A stretch of DNA of 64,000 bases from Nitrospira sp. (GTDB taxonomy: Bacteria > Nitrospirota > Nitrospiria > Nitrospirales > Nitrospiraceae), in NCBI GenBank assembly GCA_020853775.1, contig JADYYH010000054.1:1-64000 (forward strand), read 5' to 3'. Shown here piece after piece: positions 34,188-42,988 of this stretch (positions are counted from its first letter, which is position 1; each line of letters starts with the position of its first letter). The translations under genes and the position numbers were made by a program. The notes below the pieces were generated by a model. The model worked only from the letters and a program-made list of their open reading frames with translations. It did no database searches and was not told the DNA's origin.

Positions 34188-34517
34188 ATGAATATCAAAA
34201 ATCTGCTGAGCGGTCAGCTTGATCTGGCCCAGATGAACGCGACCCAGCCCACCGGGCTCGACCGGGTTCAAGGGCAGGGGCAGGCAGGACAAAAATCAAC
34301 TGAAGCGATGCATAAAGCCGGACAGGAGTTTGAAGCCTATTTCATCTCTTATCTTATTGGAAAAATGAGAGAAACGGTTCCGGAAGGCTTGCTGGACAGG
34401 AAAAACGAACAGGTGTGGTACTCCTTTTACGATCAGGAGATTGCCAAGCTGGCGACACAGGCGGGAGGCATCGGCCTCACGGCCTTTGTGGATGCCTACG
34501 TCGAAAAAAACAAATAA
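34188..34517 (+). CDS. flgJ: rod-binding protein FlgJ, N-terminal domain only
   Basis: A 109-residue protein corresponding to the rod-cap half of FlgJ: GQEFEAYFISYLIGKMRETV, then YDQEIAKLATQAGGIGLTAF. It lacks the C-terminal muramidase domain of gammaproteobacterial FlgJ, so peptidoglycan opening for the rod must rely on another enzyme. ATG at 34188 follows AAGGAAG; reading further upstream into flgI is not supported. Last gene of the flgF operon. Confidence 0.9.
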   Translation: MNIKNLLSGQLDLAQMNATQPTGLDRVQGQGQAGQKSTEAMHKAGQEFEAYFISYLIGKMRETVPEGLLDRKNEQVWYSFYDQEIAKLATQAGGIGLTAFVDAYVEKNK

Positions 34518-34532
34518 ATCGACCGGTTCTCC

Positions 34533-34560
34533 TAAAGTTCCCGGCCGACCCCGCCGATAG
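34533..34560 (+). promoter_or_regulatory. sigma28 promoter for flgM-flgN-flgK-flgL
   Basis: -35 TAAA (34533-34536, extended TAAAGTTC), sixteen bases, -10 GCCGATAG (34553-34560). This is the closest match in the window to the sigma28 consensus TAAAGTTT and GCCGATAA, except that the spacer is 16 rather than 15 bases. Start near 34567, about 50 bases before the flgM ATG. Confidence 0.72.
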
Positions 34561-34617
34561 AGTACTCGACGAGGGGAAAGCCTACGGAACACCCTGCACA
34601 GGGGAGGAGAAGCAGTC

Positions 34618-34923
34618 ATGGAGATCTCTCATAATGGCCGGGCCGCAGATCTCGCGAAAATTCTCTTAGGCGTCCAGGAGACCGACCGGACACAGAACAA
34701 AACAAGCCCGTCTCAGACCACGCAGTCGCAAGACCGCGTGCAGATTTCGGAGCAAGCCAAGGAACTCCAGCGTCTGAGGGCGGCGGCAGAGCAGCCGGAT
34801 CACGAACGTGACGCCAGAGTCGGCCAGATTCAGCAGTCAGTCGAAGGGGGCACCTACAACGTCGACGGCAAAAAGGTTGCGGATGCCATCATTCGTAACG
34901 TCTTGACGGACGCGGTCCTGTAA
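34618..34923 (+). CDS. flgM: anti-sigma28 factor FlgM
   Basis: A 101-residue protein. The C-terminal half matches FlgM: DRVQISEQAKELQRLRAAAE and RVGQIQQSVEGGTYNVDGKK-like sequence, then VADAIIRNVL, the FliA-binding helices. The N-terminal half is polar and probably disordered, suited to export through the flagellar channel. ATG follows GGGGAGGAG. It should hold FliA inactive until hook completion; a sigma28-like promoter before it would give negative feedback. Confidence 0.93.
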   Translation: MEISHNGRAADLAKILLGVQETDRTQNKTSPSQTTQSQDRVQISEQAKELQRLRAAAEQPDHERDARVGQIQQSVEGGTYNVDGKKVADAIIRNVLTDAVL

Positions 34924-34998
34924 CGGGTCGCTTCACCGGCTCAACCCTTCGCTCGCTGTTCTCGTAGACCGGAACGTCACTGTCGAGGAGGAAGCACG

Positions 34999-35442
34999 GT
35001 GTCGACCCTCGCCCAACAGACTCCCACACAATCAGATCTGCTCGTGCAGGGCATGCTCGACAAAATGCTTGCGTTTCAGTCCTTACTGCTGGAGGAACAG
35101 GACGCGATCCGCTCCCTGTCGTTCGGCCAATTCACCTCTGTCACGACGCGCAAAGCTCAACTTCTAGATGAGATTCGAGACTTGGAGCAACAGCGGCGCC
35201 ATCGACCCTCGCCCGAACGGCCTCACCAAGCGGCGCACACCACGATGGAAGAGAAGTTGATCGCGGCCATCGGCGAGACTGACCGATTGAATCGATTCAA
35301 CGCCACACTCATCGGACAGTCCCTTGAATTCTTGCACGGGGCGCTCAAGCGTTGGCAGCGGTCCCCGGAATCCGCAGCACTCTATTCATCGTCCGGCACC
35401 GCGGTGGCCGCAGACGCCGGTTTGGTCAGAGCCAAAGGATAA
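34999..35442 (+). CDS. flgN: FlgN-like export chaperone for FlgK/FlgL
   Basis: A 147-residue mostly helical protein: FQSLLLEEQDAIRSLSFGQF, VTTRKAQLLDEIRDLEQQRR and TDRLNRFNATLIGQSLEFLH are the FlgN-type helices. FlgN carries the hook-junction proteins FlgK and FlgL to the export gate. The first codon is GTG with GAGGAGGAAG upstream. Placed between flgM and flgK, the standard order. Middle segment (about 68-82) is Pro/His-rich and unusual. Confidence 0.87.
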   Translation: MSTLAQQTPTQSDLLVQGMLDKMLAFQSLLLEEQDAIRSLSFGQFTSVTTRKAQLLDEIRDLEQQRRHRPSPERPHQAAHTTMEEKLIAAIGETDRLNRFNATLIGQSLEFLHGALKRWQRSPESAALYSSSGTAVAADAGLVRAKG

Positions 35443-35453
35443 CGAGTCGTCGT

Positions 35454-36848
35454 ATGTCAGGACTGAACGGATTATTCGGGGTGGGCTCCAACGCGCTGGC
35501 CAGCTATCAGCGCGCAATGTCCGTCACGGGACAAAACATCGCCAACGTCAGCACTCCCGGTTATTCGCGCCAGGAGGCGATTCTCACCCAAACCCTTCCG
35601 GAAAACGGACGCCCCGGACAGATCGGAACCGGCGTCCAGGTATCGGAAATCCGCCGGTCCGTCGACAGCTTTGTTGAACAGCAACTCTTGAGTTCCAATG
35701 AGCGAATCGGGCAGTTCGGCGCGTCACAGAAGGCTCTCTCGCAAATTCAAATTCTGTTTAATGACGCAAACGATCAAGGGATCGCGGCAGGGCTCAACGA
35801 GTTCTTCAAGGCCTGGCAAGATGTGGCGACCAACCCGGCCGATCTGACAGCGCGCACGGTGCTGTTGACCAAGGCCGACGGGTTAACGAAACTTCTCAAC
35901 CAGGCATCATCGCAGCTGTCGACGCAACGGATTTCCCTGGACGGGCAAGTCGGAAGCAGCATCAACGACATCAATTCGCTGGCCAGCAAGATCGCCGACC
36001 TCAACGCCCAGATCAAGTTGACCGAAGTGGGCGGGCAGCAAGCGAACGACCTCCGGGACCAACGCGGCCGGTTTCTGAACGACCTTGCCGGCCTGGTCGA
36101 TATTTCTTCGATCGAAGACGGAAACGGGCAGGTCACCGTGTTCGTCGGCGTCGGCCAGGTCCTCGTGACAGATCACACGGCGTTCAAGCTCACGGGCGTT
36201 CCCGACGCGACCAATGGCGGATTACTCGACGTGCGGTACGACGGCGGGACCGGCCCCAACACGGATATCACGTCATCGGTCAACGGCGGCCGGCTCAAGG
36301 GATTGCTCGATGCGCGGGATACCACGGCCCCAGGCCTGCAAACGTCTCTCGATACCCTCACGTCGCAACTCGTCTCGCAAGTGAACACCCAGCATAAATT
36401 GGGGTATGGATTGGACGGGTCCACGACGCAGGACTTCTTCACGGCGACGGGAACGACGGCGGGCACGATCAGCATGGCGCTGACGGACCGGCAGAAAATC
36501 GCCGCCTCGTCCACAGCCGCCGGCGTGCCGGGCAACAACGTCAACGCCCTCGCCTTGGCGAATCTGCAAACGGCGTCCGTCGCGGGCCTGGGCAATACGA
36601 CGTTTCAAAGCTACTACGGTGCAATGGCCGGGAGCTTCGGCGCAACCCTTCAAGGCGCCACGCGGGATCTGCAAGGGCAGGAGATTCTGCACGATCAACT
36701 GCTGGCCCATCGGGCAGAAGTCTCCGGCGTCTCGATGGACGAAGAGTTAATCAATATGTTGAAGTATCAGCGTGCGTTTCAAGCTGCTTCGAAGCTGATC
36801 ACGACCAGCGACGAAATGCTGCAGACCATCTTGTCGTTGAAGCGGTAA
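35454..36848 (+). CDS. flgK: hook-filament junction protein FlgK (HAP1)
   Basis: A 464-residue junction protein. N-terminal FGVGSNALASYQRAMSVTGQ, NIANVSTPGYSRQEAILTQT; FLG-type middle; C-terminal SMDEELINMLKYQRAFQAAS and LITTSDEMLQTILSLKR. ATG at 35454 fits the family start; an open extension back into flgN has no meaning. Full length for the smaller FlgK forms. Transcribed with flgM, flgN and flgL. Confidence 0.96.
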   Translation: MSGLNGLFGVGSNALASYQRAMSVTGQNIANVSTPGYSRQEAILTQTLPENGRPGQIGTGVQVSEIRRSVDSFVEQQLLSSNERIGQFGASQKALSQIQILFNDANDQGIAAGLNEFFKAWQDVATNPADLTARTVLLTKADGLTKLLNQASSQLSTQRISLDGQVGSSINDINSLASKIADLNAQIKLTEVGGQQANDLRDQRGRFLNDLAGLVDISSIEDGNGQVTVFVGVGQVLVTDHTAFKLTGVPDATNGGLLDVRYDGGTGPNTDITSSVNGGRLKGLLDARDTTAPGLQTSLDTLTSQLVSQVNTQHKLGYGLDGSTTQDFFTATGTTAGTISMALTDRQKIAASSTAAGVPGNNVNALALANLQTASVAGLGNTTFQSYYGAMAGSFGATLQGATRDLQGQEILHDQLLAHRAEVSGVSMDEELINMLKYQRAFQAASKLITTSDEMLQTILSLKR

Positions 36849-36879
36849 CCGTCGTCTCACTTTACCGGGAGCAGGTCTT

Positions 36880-37770
36880 ATGAGAGTCGCCGACCAACAA
36901 ATGTACAACACCCTGCTCGGCAATCTCCAGCGTTCACGGTTGCAGATGCTGACCTCTCAGGAACAGGTCTCCAGCCAAAGACGGGTTTCGACTCCCGAAG
37001 ACGATCCGAGCTCCTATGGCCAGATTGTCCTCGACAAGTCCGCCTTGTCCCAGACCAAGCAATGGATTCGCAATATCGATTTCGGGACGTCGCGAGTCAA
37101 CGCCGCCGACCAGGCGCTCGGCCAGGTCCAGACCCTCATCACACGCGTACGAGAATTGACCATTCAAGCCAGCAGCGATACGACCTCCGCGGAAGGCCGC
37201 CAATCGATCGCCAAGGAGGTCCGCCAACTTCAACGGCAATTGGTCCAATTGGGGAATACCGAAGTGGCGGGACAAGCGGTGTTCGGCGGGACGAAAACCA
37301 ATGCGACGCCCTACGTGATTACCACCGGCGATACGGTCACGTATCAAGGCAACACGGAAACCCAGTCGATCGCGGTGGGTGAAAATCAGACCGTCCAAAT
37401 TCTGATTCCCGGCAGCAGCATTTTTACCGGCGGCACCACGAACATGTTCGATTCACTCCGGGACTTGCTCACGGCGCTCGAAAGCAACAATCGCTCGGGC
37501 ATTCAAACAGGAATCGGCAATCTTGACCTGGCGACGGCGCAGATCAGCGATGCGCAGGGGACGGTGGGGGCGTTAGCCAATCGTTTGCAGGTCACCCACG
37601 ATGCGCTGGACACGGCGACTCTGACGATTTCCAAGGCCATCTCCGACAATCAGGATGCCGATCTCGCCACGGCCATCAGCCAATTGAGCCTTCAGCAGGT
37701 CGCCGTGCAGGCCGCCAGCCAAACCTTCAGCAAGATTTTTGATTCCTCGTTACTCAACTATCTGCGGTAA
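36880..37770 (+). CDS. flgL: hook-filament junction protein FlgL (HAP3)
   Basis: A 296-residue flagellin-like junction protein: MRVADQQMYNTLLGNLQRSR, the region QVSSQRRVSTPEDDPSSYGQ, VNAADQALGQVQTLITRVRE; C-terminal helix LSLQQVAVQAASQTFSKIFD and ending SLLNYLR. It caps the FlgK ring and seats the filament. No flagellin gene follows; csrA does. Confidence 0.95.
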   Translation: MRVADQQMYNTLLGNLQRSRLQMLTSQEQVSSQRRVSTPEDDPSSYGQIVLDKSALSQTKQWIRNIDFGTSRVNAADQALGQVQTLITRVRELTIQASSDTTSAEGRQSIAKEVRQLQRQLVQLGNTEVAGQAVFGGTKTNATPYVITTGDTVTYQGNTETQSIAVGENQTVQILIPGSSIFTGGTTNMFDSLRDLLTALESNNRSGIQTGIGNLDLATAQISDAQGTVGALANRLQVTHDALDTATLTISKAISDNQDADLATAISQLSLQQVAVQAASQTFSKIFDSSLLNYLR

Positions 37771-37777
37771 GTAAGGC

Positions 37778-37805
37778 TTAAGTTCATTCTCTCCTGTACC
37801 GATAT
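37778..37805 (+). promoter_or_regulatory. sigma28 promoter candidate for csrA-fliW
   Basis: -35 TTAA (37778-37781, extended TTAAGTTC), sixteen bases, -10 ACCGATAT (37798-37805). Same extended -35 (AGTTC) and spacer as the flgM site. Start near 37812, about 33 bases before the csrA ATG. Confidence 0.6.
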
Positions 37806-37844
37806 ACCTCATGTACCCGTATTCACACGCCAAGGAAGGCTTGT

Positions 37845-38090
37845 ATGCTGGTCTTAACACGACGTCGGGGAGAGGGCGTCACCATCGGTCCCGATGTCCG
37901 CATTGTGGTGCTTGGCATCAAAGGCGGGCAGGTCAGACTGGGAATCGAAGCGCCGCCCAATGTGCAAGTCCATCGCGATGAAGTGCATGCGAGGATTCAA
38001 GACGAGAATCGCATTGCCGCAGGCCCCGGAGTGATTCCTCTGGAAGCCTTTCGCCAGCTGTCGAACAAAATGGGGCGCCGGGGAAGCTGA
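37845..38090 (+). CDS. csrA: RNA-binding global regulator CsrA
   Basis: An 81-residue protein, with the core MLVLTRRRGEGVTIGPDVRI and VRLGIEAPPNVQVHRDEVHA, including the RNA-binding residues of strands 1 and 5. CsrA binds GGA motifs at ribosome binding sites and, in FliW-bearing bacteria, represses flagellin translation until FliW frees it. Its own leader carries AAGGAAGG just before the ATG, which could allow autocontrol. The C-terminal tail (about 62-81) is longer than in the 61-residue E. coli protein. Confidence 0.96.
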   Translation: MLVLTRRRGEGVTIGPDVRIVVLGIKGGQVRLGIEAPPNVQVHRDEVHARIQDENRIAAGPGVIPLEAFRQLSNKMGRRGS

Positions 38091-38099
38091 GAACTAACC

Positions 38100-38579
38100 A
38101 TGAAGTGTCAGTCGACCAGATTCGGAACTTTCGAAGTGAACGACGACACGTTGTTGGTGTTTCCATCCGGCATTCTGGGATTTCCCGACTGGACCACATA
38201 CGTCATGCTCGACCATGATACGGATGCGCCGTTCAAATGGTTGCAGTGCGTCGAGGAACCTCAGTTGGCCTTCGTCATTCTCGATCCGGCGCTCTTCAAA
38301 CCGGACTACCAGGTGACCATTCCTACGGATGCACTGATCGAAATCCAGAAGCAGGACAACGACGAGTTGTCCGTCGTCACGATTTTGACCATTCCTTCCG
38401 ATGACCCGACCGCGGTGACGGCCAACCTGCGCGGCCCACTGGTCATGAACCACCGCACCAGGCTGTGTAAGCAATTAGTGTTGCCGGAAGATTTGCCGAC
38501 CCGCTATCCGCTCTTTGCCGCTGCCTCCGCCTCGAGCACTCCGTCACCTTCCCGGTCTCTGCAAGTGTCAGCCCGTTAA
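38100..38579 (+). CDS. fliW: flagellar assembly factor FliW
   Basis: A 159-residue protein with FGTFEVNDDTLLVFPSGILG, FPDWTTYVMLDHD, PFKWLQCVEEPQLAFVILDP and LTIPSDDPTAVTANLRGPLV, all characteristic of FliW. It antagonises CsrA by direct binding and is itself sequestered by flagellin, coupling flagellin translation to export. Nine bases after csrA. The flagellin gene itself must lie elsewhere. Confidence 0.95.
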   Translation: MKCQSTRFGTFEVNDDTLLVFPSGILGFPDWTTYVMLDHDTDAPFKWLQCVEEPQLAFVILDPALFKPDYQVTIPTDALIEIQKQDNDELSVVTILTIPSDDPTAVTANLRGPLVMNHRTRLCKQLVLPEDLPTRYPLFAAASASSTPSPSRSLQVSAR

Positions 38580-38688
38580 GCCACGTTGTCTCCGGTCTCC
38601 TGCAAGCTTCATCGAATCTTCTGACATTGTTGGTCGGCTCGGAGGAGGGCAGTCGCATCCGTGGATCTCGTGCGGGTTCAGGGAAGCG

Positions 38689-41529
38689 TCACTGCGAGTC
38701 AGTGGGATTGATCTGGCGGGATAAGACCGCCACTAGTTCCTGGACGGTGCGGTCCAAGCGGACAAGCAGGCCGGGGGCTTCGGTGAGAGTTCCCAGGCGT
38801 CCCGACGCTTCCAGCTGACTCGCCAGCAACACCACATCGGGTGCGCACAAATTCCCCGCCGTGCCTTTGAGACTGTGAGCGGCTCGCTCGAGCGCTACGG
38901 CATCACCCTGGCCGATGGCGGACTCGATTTCCTTCATCATGACGCTATGGCGGTCCAGGAACAGCCGAATCAATTGATCGAACAATTCGGCGTCTCCACC
39001 GATATTCGCCAGCATGGCGCCCGCGTCGAACACGCGCGCGTCTGTCTTGCTGATCTCGCGGGCAGGAGCGGGGGGGGCCACATCGGCAGCGGCCTTCGCC
39101 GGGGCCCACCGTTGCAGGATGAGGCCGAGATCATCCGTCTTCACCGGTTTGGTGAGATAGTCGTCCATTCCGGCGGCCTTGCAGCGTTCGCGGTCGCCGG
39201 GCAACGCATTCGCCGTCAGTGCGATGATCGGAATATGCGCGCGCGTGCGCGACGCGTCCGGTCGTTCTTCCTGAGCACGGATGAGCCTCGTGGCTTCGTA
39301 CCCGTCCATCGTCGGCATCTGGCAATCCATGACGATTGCCGCATAGGATTCGCGTTCGAACGCTGTCACGGCGTCCTGCCCATTGGACACCACGTCCGGT
39401 TGATATCCGAGGCGGTCCAACATGCGAACGGCCAGCTTCTGATTGACCACATTGTCTTCGGCGACCAGAATTCGCGGGCGGGGGGATTGTTCGGCCAGGG
39501 TGTGGCGCGTGATGAGTGTCGGCGAGATCGGTTGACCCTTGCCGGTACCCGCCTCTGCGGTCGGTGCCTTGTGCTGCAATCCGAACACCACGCGAAGGCA
39601 CCCTTGGAGCTGATCGTGCCGGACCGGTTTCGTCAGATAGGCGGTGAATCCGGCGCGGCGCGCCCGTTCCGCATGACCGGGCTGAATCAGCGAGGTCAAG
39701 ACCACCAGTCGCACGCCGGCGCCATGTTGGTTTGCCCGGATGTCCTGGGCCAATTGGAGCCCATCCTTGCCGGGCATCAACATATCGAGCACGGCCGCAT
39801 CATAGGGTTCACCCTTGGCCGCAGCCTGCTCCAGGAGCTCCATCGCTTCAGCGGCATTCCGGGCCTGCCCATCGCGCATGCCCCATCCCGAGACCAGGTG
39901 ATGCAGAATCGTTCGATTCGACTCATTGTCATCCACGATCAGAATGCGGCGACCGCTCAGCTCGGCCGAGGGAACGATCGCGGGTGAACAGACGGCTTGT
40001 TTCTGGAAGAGGGCCGTGCACCAGAAGGTGGTCCCTTCGCCAGGACGGCTGCGGAGGCCGACCTGACCGCCCATCAGTTCGACGAGTTGTTTCGAAATGG
40101 CCAGGCCGAGTCCTGTGCCGCCGTATTTGCGGGTCGTGGAACTGTCGGCCTGGGTAAAGGCCTGAAACAGGCGTCCCTGTACTTCTTCGCTGATGCCGAT
40201 GCCGGAGTCCGTTACTTCAAACTTGATCGACACCCCGTCGGGCGTGTCGCTCTCCAGGAACGCCTGTAGCGTGACTTCGCCTTGCTCGGTAAACTTCACC
40301 GCGTTTCCAACAAAGTTGGTCAACACTTGCCGCAGACGGCCCGGGTCTCCGCGTAAGGCATTGGGCACGGCGGCGTGAACCAGCCCGGTAATTTCCAGAC
40401 CTTTCCGCTGCGCCCGCTCCGCAAACTGCGAGAGCACGTCTTCCACCGTGGTGCGCAATTGGAAGTCGAGCATCTCGAGTTCCAGTTTCCCGGCTTCGAT
40501 TTTGCTGCATTCCAACACATCATTGATCAGGGAGAGCTGCGCTTCGCCGCATTGCTGAATCGTTTGGGTAAACGAGCGTTGCTCCTCCGTCAGCGAGGTA
40601 TCCAGCAGCAGGCTGGCCATGCCGATTACCCCGTTCATGGGCGTGCGCAACTCATGCGTGATCATCGCGAGGAAGGACGACTTCGCGCGGGCCGCGGCCT
40701 GCGCCTGCTGCAACGCCTGGTCCAATTGGCGATTGCTCTCTCGAAGATGATCGGCGGTCGCGTTCAGGGCGCGATGCGTCGCATGGACCTCACCGAGGTC
40801 GATGCCATAGGCGCGCACGAGGTGATTGCTGGGAACAGGGCACAGCGTCCAGCTGTAACAGGCCTCGCCTCTGACGACTTCCTGTGACGTCAGCGTGCGT
40901 CCTTCCAGAAGGCATGTGGCCACCAGCGCGGGAAGATTTTCGGGAAGGATGTCCGGTTTTCCGTTCGGGTCATATCCGAATCGGCACAGCACCTCCACCA
41001 TCGCAGGATTCACATACAGGATATTGCCGTCCCGGTCGATTTCGACAATCGGGTAGGGGCTTTCGTCAGCCACGGTGGCGAGACGGTCCCGATCCTTTTC
41101 CAACTCGCATTCCCGTGAGATATCCCTCAGCGTCAGAAGGGTGGAGACGGACGGAATGCCTGAAAGACGGAGCTGCTCCCACTCGATCACGGTCAGTGCC
41201 GCCGCCTCATCTGTCTCGCAAGCTTGGTCCTCAACCGGTGCGCCCACGTGACCGGCCTGGAGTTTCAGGACGCCGGTTGAATGCAAGGAGTCGTTCAGTT
41301 CGAGCGGCTGCCCGATCAGATCCGACAACATCTTTCCGGCACAATCGGCCGCCGATCGGCCGAGCAGCCTGGCAGCGATCCGGTTGGCGAAGACGATGCT
41401 GTGATCAGGAGCCAGCAGACAGATTCCCAGCGGGACCGCATCCCAGAGGAGGCCCATTGCTTCAGGCGTCGGCCTAAACCCCGTCGGGGGTTGTGAGTGA
41501 TCTGAACGGGACTGTGATGGACGGCTCAT
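38689..41529 (-). CDS. hybrid sensor histidine kinase (PAS-PAS-HK-REC-REC-HPt)
   Basis: A 946-residue soluble hybrid kinase. PAS domains at about 25-135 and 148-240, a short coiled coil, HisKA with [18 protein letters not shown] and H292, HATPase with the N box ([11 protein letters not shown], about 405-415), DSGIGI at 441-446 and GTGLGLAI at 471-478, receiver 1 (about 527-650, D582), receiver 2 (about 686-810, D735) and an HPt domain with [11 protein letters not shown]885. Architecture as in BarA-like phosphorelay kinases, but with no membrane segment. It lies three bases after the HD-GYP gene on the minus strand, so the two are co-expressed. The HPt could pass phosphate to the HD-GYP pathway, to the receiver-FliH fusion or to other regulators; targets cannot be read here. 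Confidence 0.93.
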   Translation of the reverse strand: MSRPSQSRSDHSQPPTGFRPTPEAMGLLWDAVPLGICLLAPDHSIVFANRIAARLLGRSAADCAGKMLSDLIGQPLELNDSLHSTGVLKLQAGHVGAPVEDQACETDEAAALTVIEWEQLRLSGIPSVSTLLTLRDISRECELEKDRDRLATVADESPYPIVEIDRDGNILYVNPAMVEVLCRFGYDPNGKPDILPENLPALVATCLLEGRTLTSQEVVRGEACYSWTLCPVPSNHLVRAYGIDLGEVHATHRALNATADHLRESNRQLDQALQQAQAAARAKSSFLAMITHELRTPMNGVIGMASLLLDTSLTEEQRSFTQTIQQCGEAQLSLINDVLECSKIEAGKLELEMLDFQLRTTVEDVLSQFAERAQRKGLEITGLVHAAVPNALRGDPGRLRQVLTNFVGNAVKFTEQGEVTLQAFLESDTPDGVSIKFEVTDSGIGISEEVQGRLFQAFTQADSSTTRKYGGTGLGLAISKQLVELMGGQVGLRSRPGEGTTFWCTALFQKQAVCSPAIVPSAELSGRRILIVDDNESNRTILHHLVSGWGMRDGQARNAAEAMELLEQAAAKGEPYDAAVLDMLMPGKDGLQLAQDIRANQHGAGVRLVVLTSLIQPGHAERARRAGFTAYLTKPVRHDQLQGCLRVVFGLQHKAPTAEAGTGKGQPISPTLITRHTLAEQSPRPRILVAEDNVVNQKLAVRMLDRLGYQPDVVSNGQDAVTAFERESYAAIVMDCQMPTMDGYEATRLIRAQEERPDASRTRAHIPIIALTANALPGDRERCKAAGMDDYLTKPVKTDDLGLILQRWAPAKAAADVAPPAPAREISKTDARVFDAGAMLANIGGDAELFDQLIRLFLDRHSVMMKEIESAIGQGDAVALERAAHSLKGTAGNLCAPDVVLLASQLEASGRLGTLTEAPGLLVRLDRTVQELVAVLSRQINPTDSQ

Positions 41530-41531
41530 AC

Positions 41532-42782
41532 TTACGCCCCGCCTATGGCGACATCGAGGTATTGTGGGAGATCGATCTGTTCCTGCCCTGGATCCAAGGC
41601 ACGGAGGATCGTGCGCGCCGGCTGATCGGCAGCCTGGTTTTGGAGATCGCTCTCGATGGGAGGATTCTGGATCTCCCCATCGGGACCTCTGATGATCCGG
41701 ATACGCGGTCGCAACCGGTCTTCATGATTCAGCCCGACGACGACCGCGCACTCGTTGGTATTGAGCTTGATGAGGCTTCCGAGCGGGTAGACGCCCAACA
41801 TCTTGATGGCGACTTCCACCAGATTTTTGTCGTATCGGCCTTTGGCCCCCAACACGAACAGTTGTCGAATGGCGTCGTGAGGCAACAACGGCGCGCGACC
41901 GTAGCGCGACGTGACCAGATCGTCATACGTATCCGCCAGGGCCATCAATTGCGCCAGCGGCGAGAGGGCGCCCGCTTTCACCATCTTCGGAAAACCGCTT
42001 CCATCCTGACACTCGTGGTGCTGCGCGATGATGTGAGAGACCGTCTCGGGGAGCGAATCGATTTTCGACAAGACTGTGGCGGCCAACTGCGGGTGTTGCC
42101 GCATCAGCACCTGTTCCTGCTCCGTGAGGGGCGAGGTTTTCCGGTACACATTGCGCGGCAGCCGGACGAATCCGATATCGTGCAGTAATGCCCCGAGCCC
42201 GAGCGATTCCATGTCACTTTCCGTGCAGCTGTTTTCCACAGCCAGGATGAGCGTGAGCACGCACACGTCCATGCCGTGATTGGCAAGCGTTCCATCGAAG
42301 CGGCGCATTTTATCCAGGCAAAACTGGATCATCATGGCTTCCGGTTGTTCGATGATCTGCTTCAACAGTTTGCTCACCACCGGTTTGAGTGTCGCGATCT
42401 TCGGGGGCTGGCCGGCTTCAATGTCGGTAAACACCCGTTCGACGGCTTGCATGGCTTCGCGATAGGTCGCCGCCGCTGCGGCGGCAGGCGAAGCATGGCC
42501 GTTCGAAGGTGCGTCTATCGTGTCAGTCTGGGCCGACGAAGCTTCAGGCACAGAAGGAGGCACCTCCGGGGGAGCGACAGGGGCTGCCCCTACGTCCAAT
42601 CCTCGTTCCGTATCAATCGTGACGATCTGAATCCCGTGCCGTTTCAGTTGCACGATGTCATCGGGATTGGAGACCAGCCACTTATGGAGGAGAAACGGCG
42701 TCCTGTACCAGGGTTGATCCAAACCCGCGATAAACATGCCGACGGTGAGTTGTTCTATGGGGATACGTTTTGTCGAAGCCAT
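41532..42782 (-). CDS. HD-GYP-type domain protein with DUF3391-like N-terminus
   Basis: A 416-residue protein. The N-terminus (about 5-60, [17 protein letters not shown] and [15 protein letters not shown]) is the DUF3391-type domain often found before HD-GYP. A Pro/Ala linker follows (65-105). The HD-GYP region (about 155-340) has H169, LLHDIG at 199-204 and [11 protein letters not shown] at 255-265. The usual HDIGK lysine is phenylalanine (HDIGF) and GYP is GFP, so c-di-GMP phosphodiesterase activity is likely but not certain. ATG at 42782 is chosen as the family begins there; a TTG eight codons upstream is an alternative. A sigma28-like promoter lies upstream on the minus strand. Linked to the kinase at 38689. 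Confidence 0.88.
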   Translation of the reverse strand: MASTKRIPIEQLTVGMFIAGLDQPWYRTPFLLHKWLVSNPDDIVQLKRHGIQIVTIDTERGLDVGAAPVAPPEVPPSVPEASSAQTDTIDAPSNGHASPAAAAAATYREAMQAVERVFTDIEAGQPPKIATLKPVVSKLLKQIIEQPEAMMIQFCLDKMRRFDGTLANHGMDVCVLTLILAVENSCTESDMESLGLGALLHDIGFVRLPRNVYRKTSPLTEQEQVLMRQHPQLAATVLSKIDSLPETVSHIIAQHHECQDGSGFPKMVKAGALSPLAQLMALADTYDDLVTSRYGRAPLLPHDAIRQLFVLGAKGRYDKNLVEVAIKMLGVYPLGSLIKLNTNECAVVVGLNHEDRLRPRIRIIRGPDGEIQNPPIESDLQNQAADQPARTILRALDPGQEQIDLPQYLDVAIGGA

Positions 42783-42851
42783 GTCAGAGTTATGCCCAAT
42801 CCTCAAGAAGCCTGTGATGAGAGCAAATAGGGAACGATTTCTGTCCTTTAC

Positions 42852-42879
42852 CTATCGGTCGATGTGAGACTGGTCTTTA
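42852..42879 (-). promoter_or_regulatory. sigma28 promoter for the HD-GYP/kinase pair (minus strand)
   Basis: Read on the minus strand: -35 TAAA (42879-42876, extended TAAAGACC), sixteen bases, -10 ACCGATAG (42859-42852). Start near 42845, about 63 bases before the HD-GYP ATG at 42782. It shares the 16-base spacer with the other sites and faces away from the PilZ promoter. Confidence 0.65.
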
Positions 42880-42907
42880 CTGAGGGGGAACGCCCGAGCT
42901 GGACACC

Positions 42908-42926
42908 GGCTTCAGATTCTGAAGCC
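42908..42926. promoter_or_regulatory. 8-bp perfect dyad overlapping the PilZ gene promoter
   Basis: GGCTTCAG (42908-42915) and CTGAAGCC (42919-42926) form a perfect inverted repeat around ATT. It covers the -35 region of the PilZ gene's sigma28-like promoter (42911-42938) in the divergent control region. Its position before the predicted start of transcription argues for a protein-binding operator rather than an RNA hairpin. Confidence 0.45.
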
Positions 42927-42938
42927 GTCTGCCGATAG
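42911..42938 (+). promoter_or_regulatory. sigma28 promoter candidate for PilZ gene
   Basis: -35 TTCA (42911-42914, extended TTCAGATT), sixteen bases, -10 GCCGATAG (42931-42938). The -10 is identical to that of flgM; the -35 is poorer and lies within a perfect dyad. Start near 42945, about 44 bases before the ATG at 42989. Confidence 0.5.
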
Positions 42939-42988
42939 GGCTGACAGGGGTATGTCTATGCCTTGCCTGGCCTGCGTGGGGAGACCTC

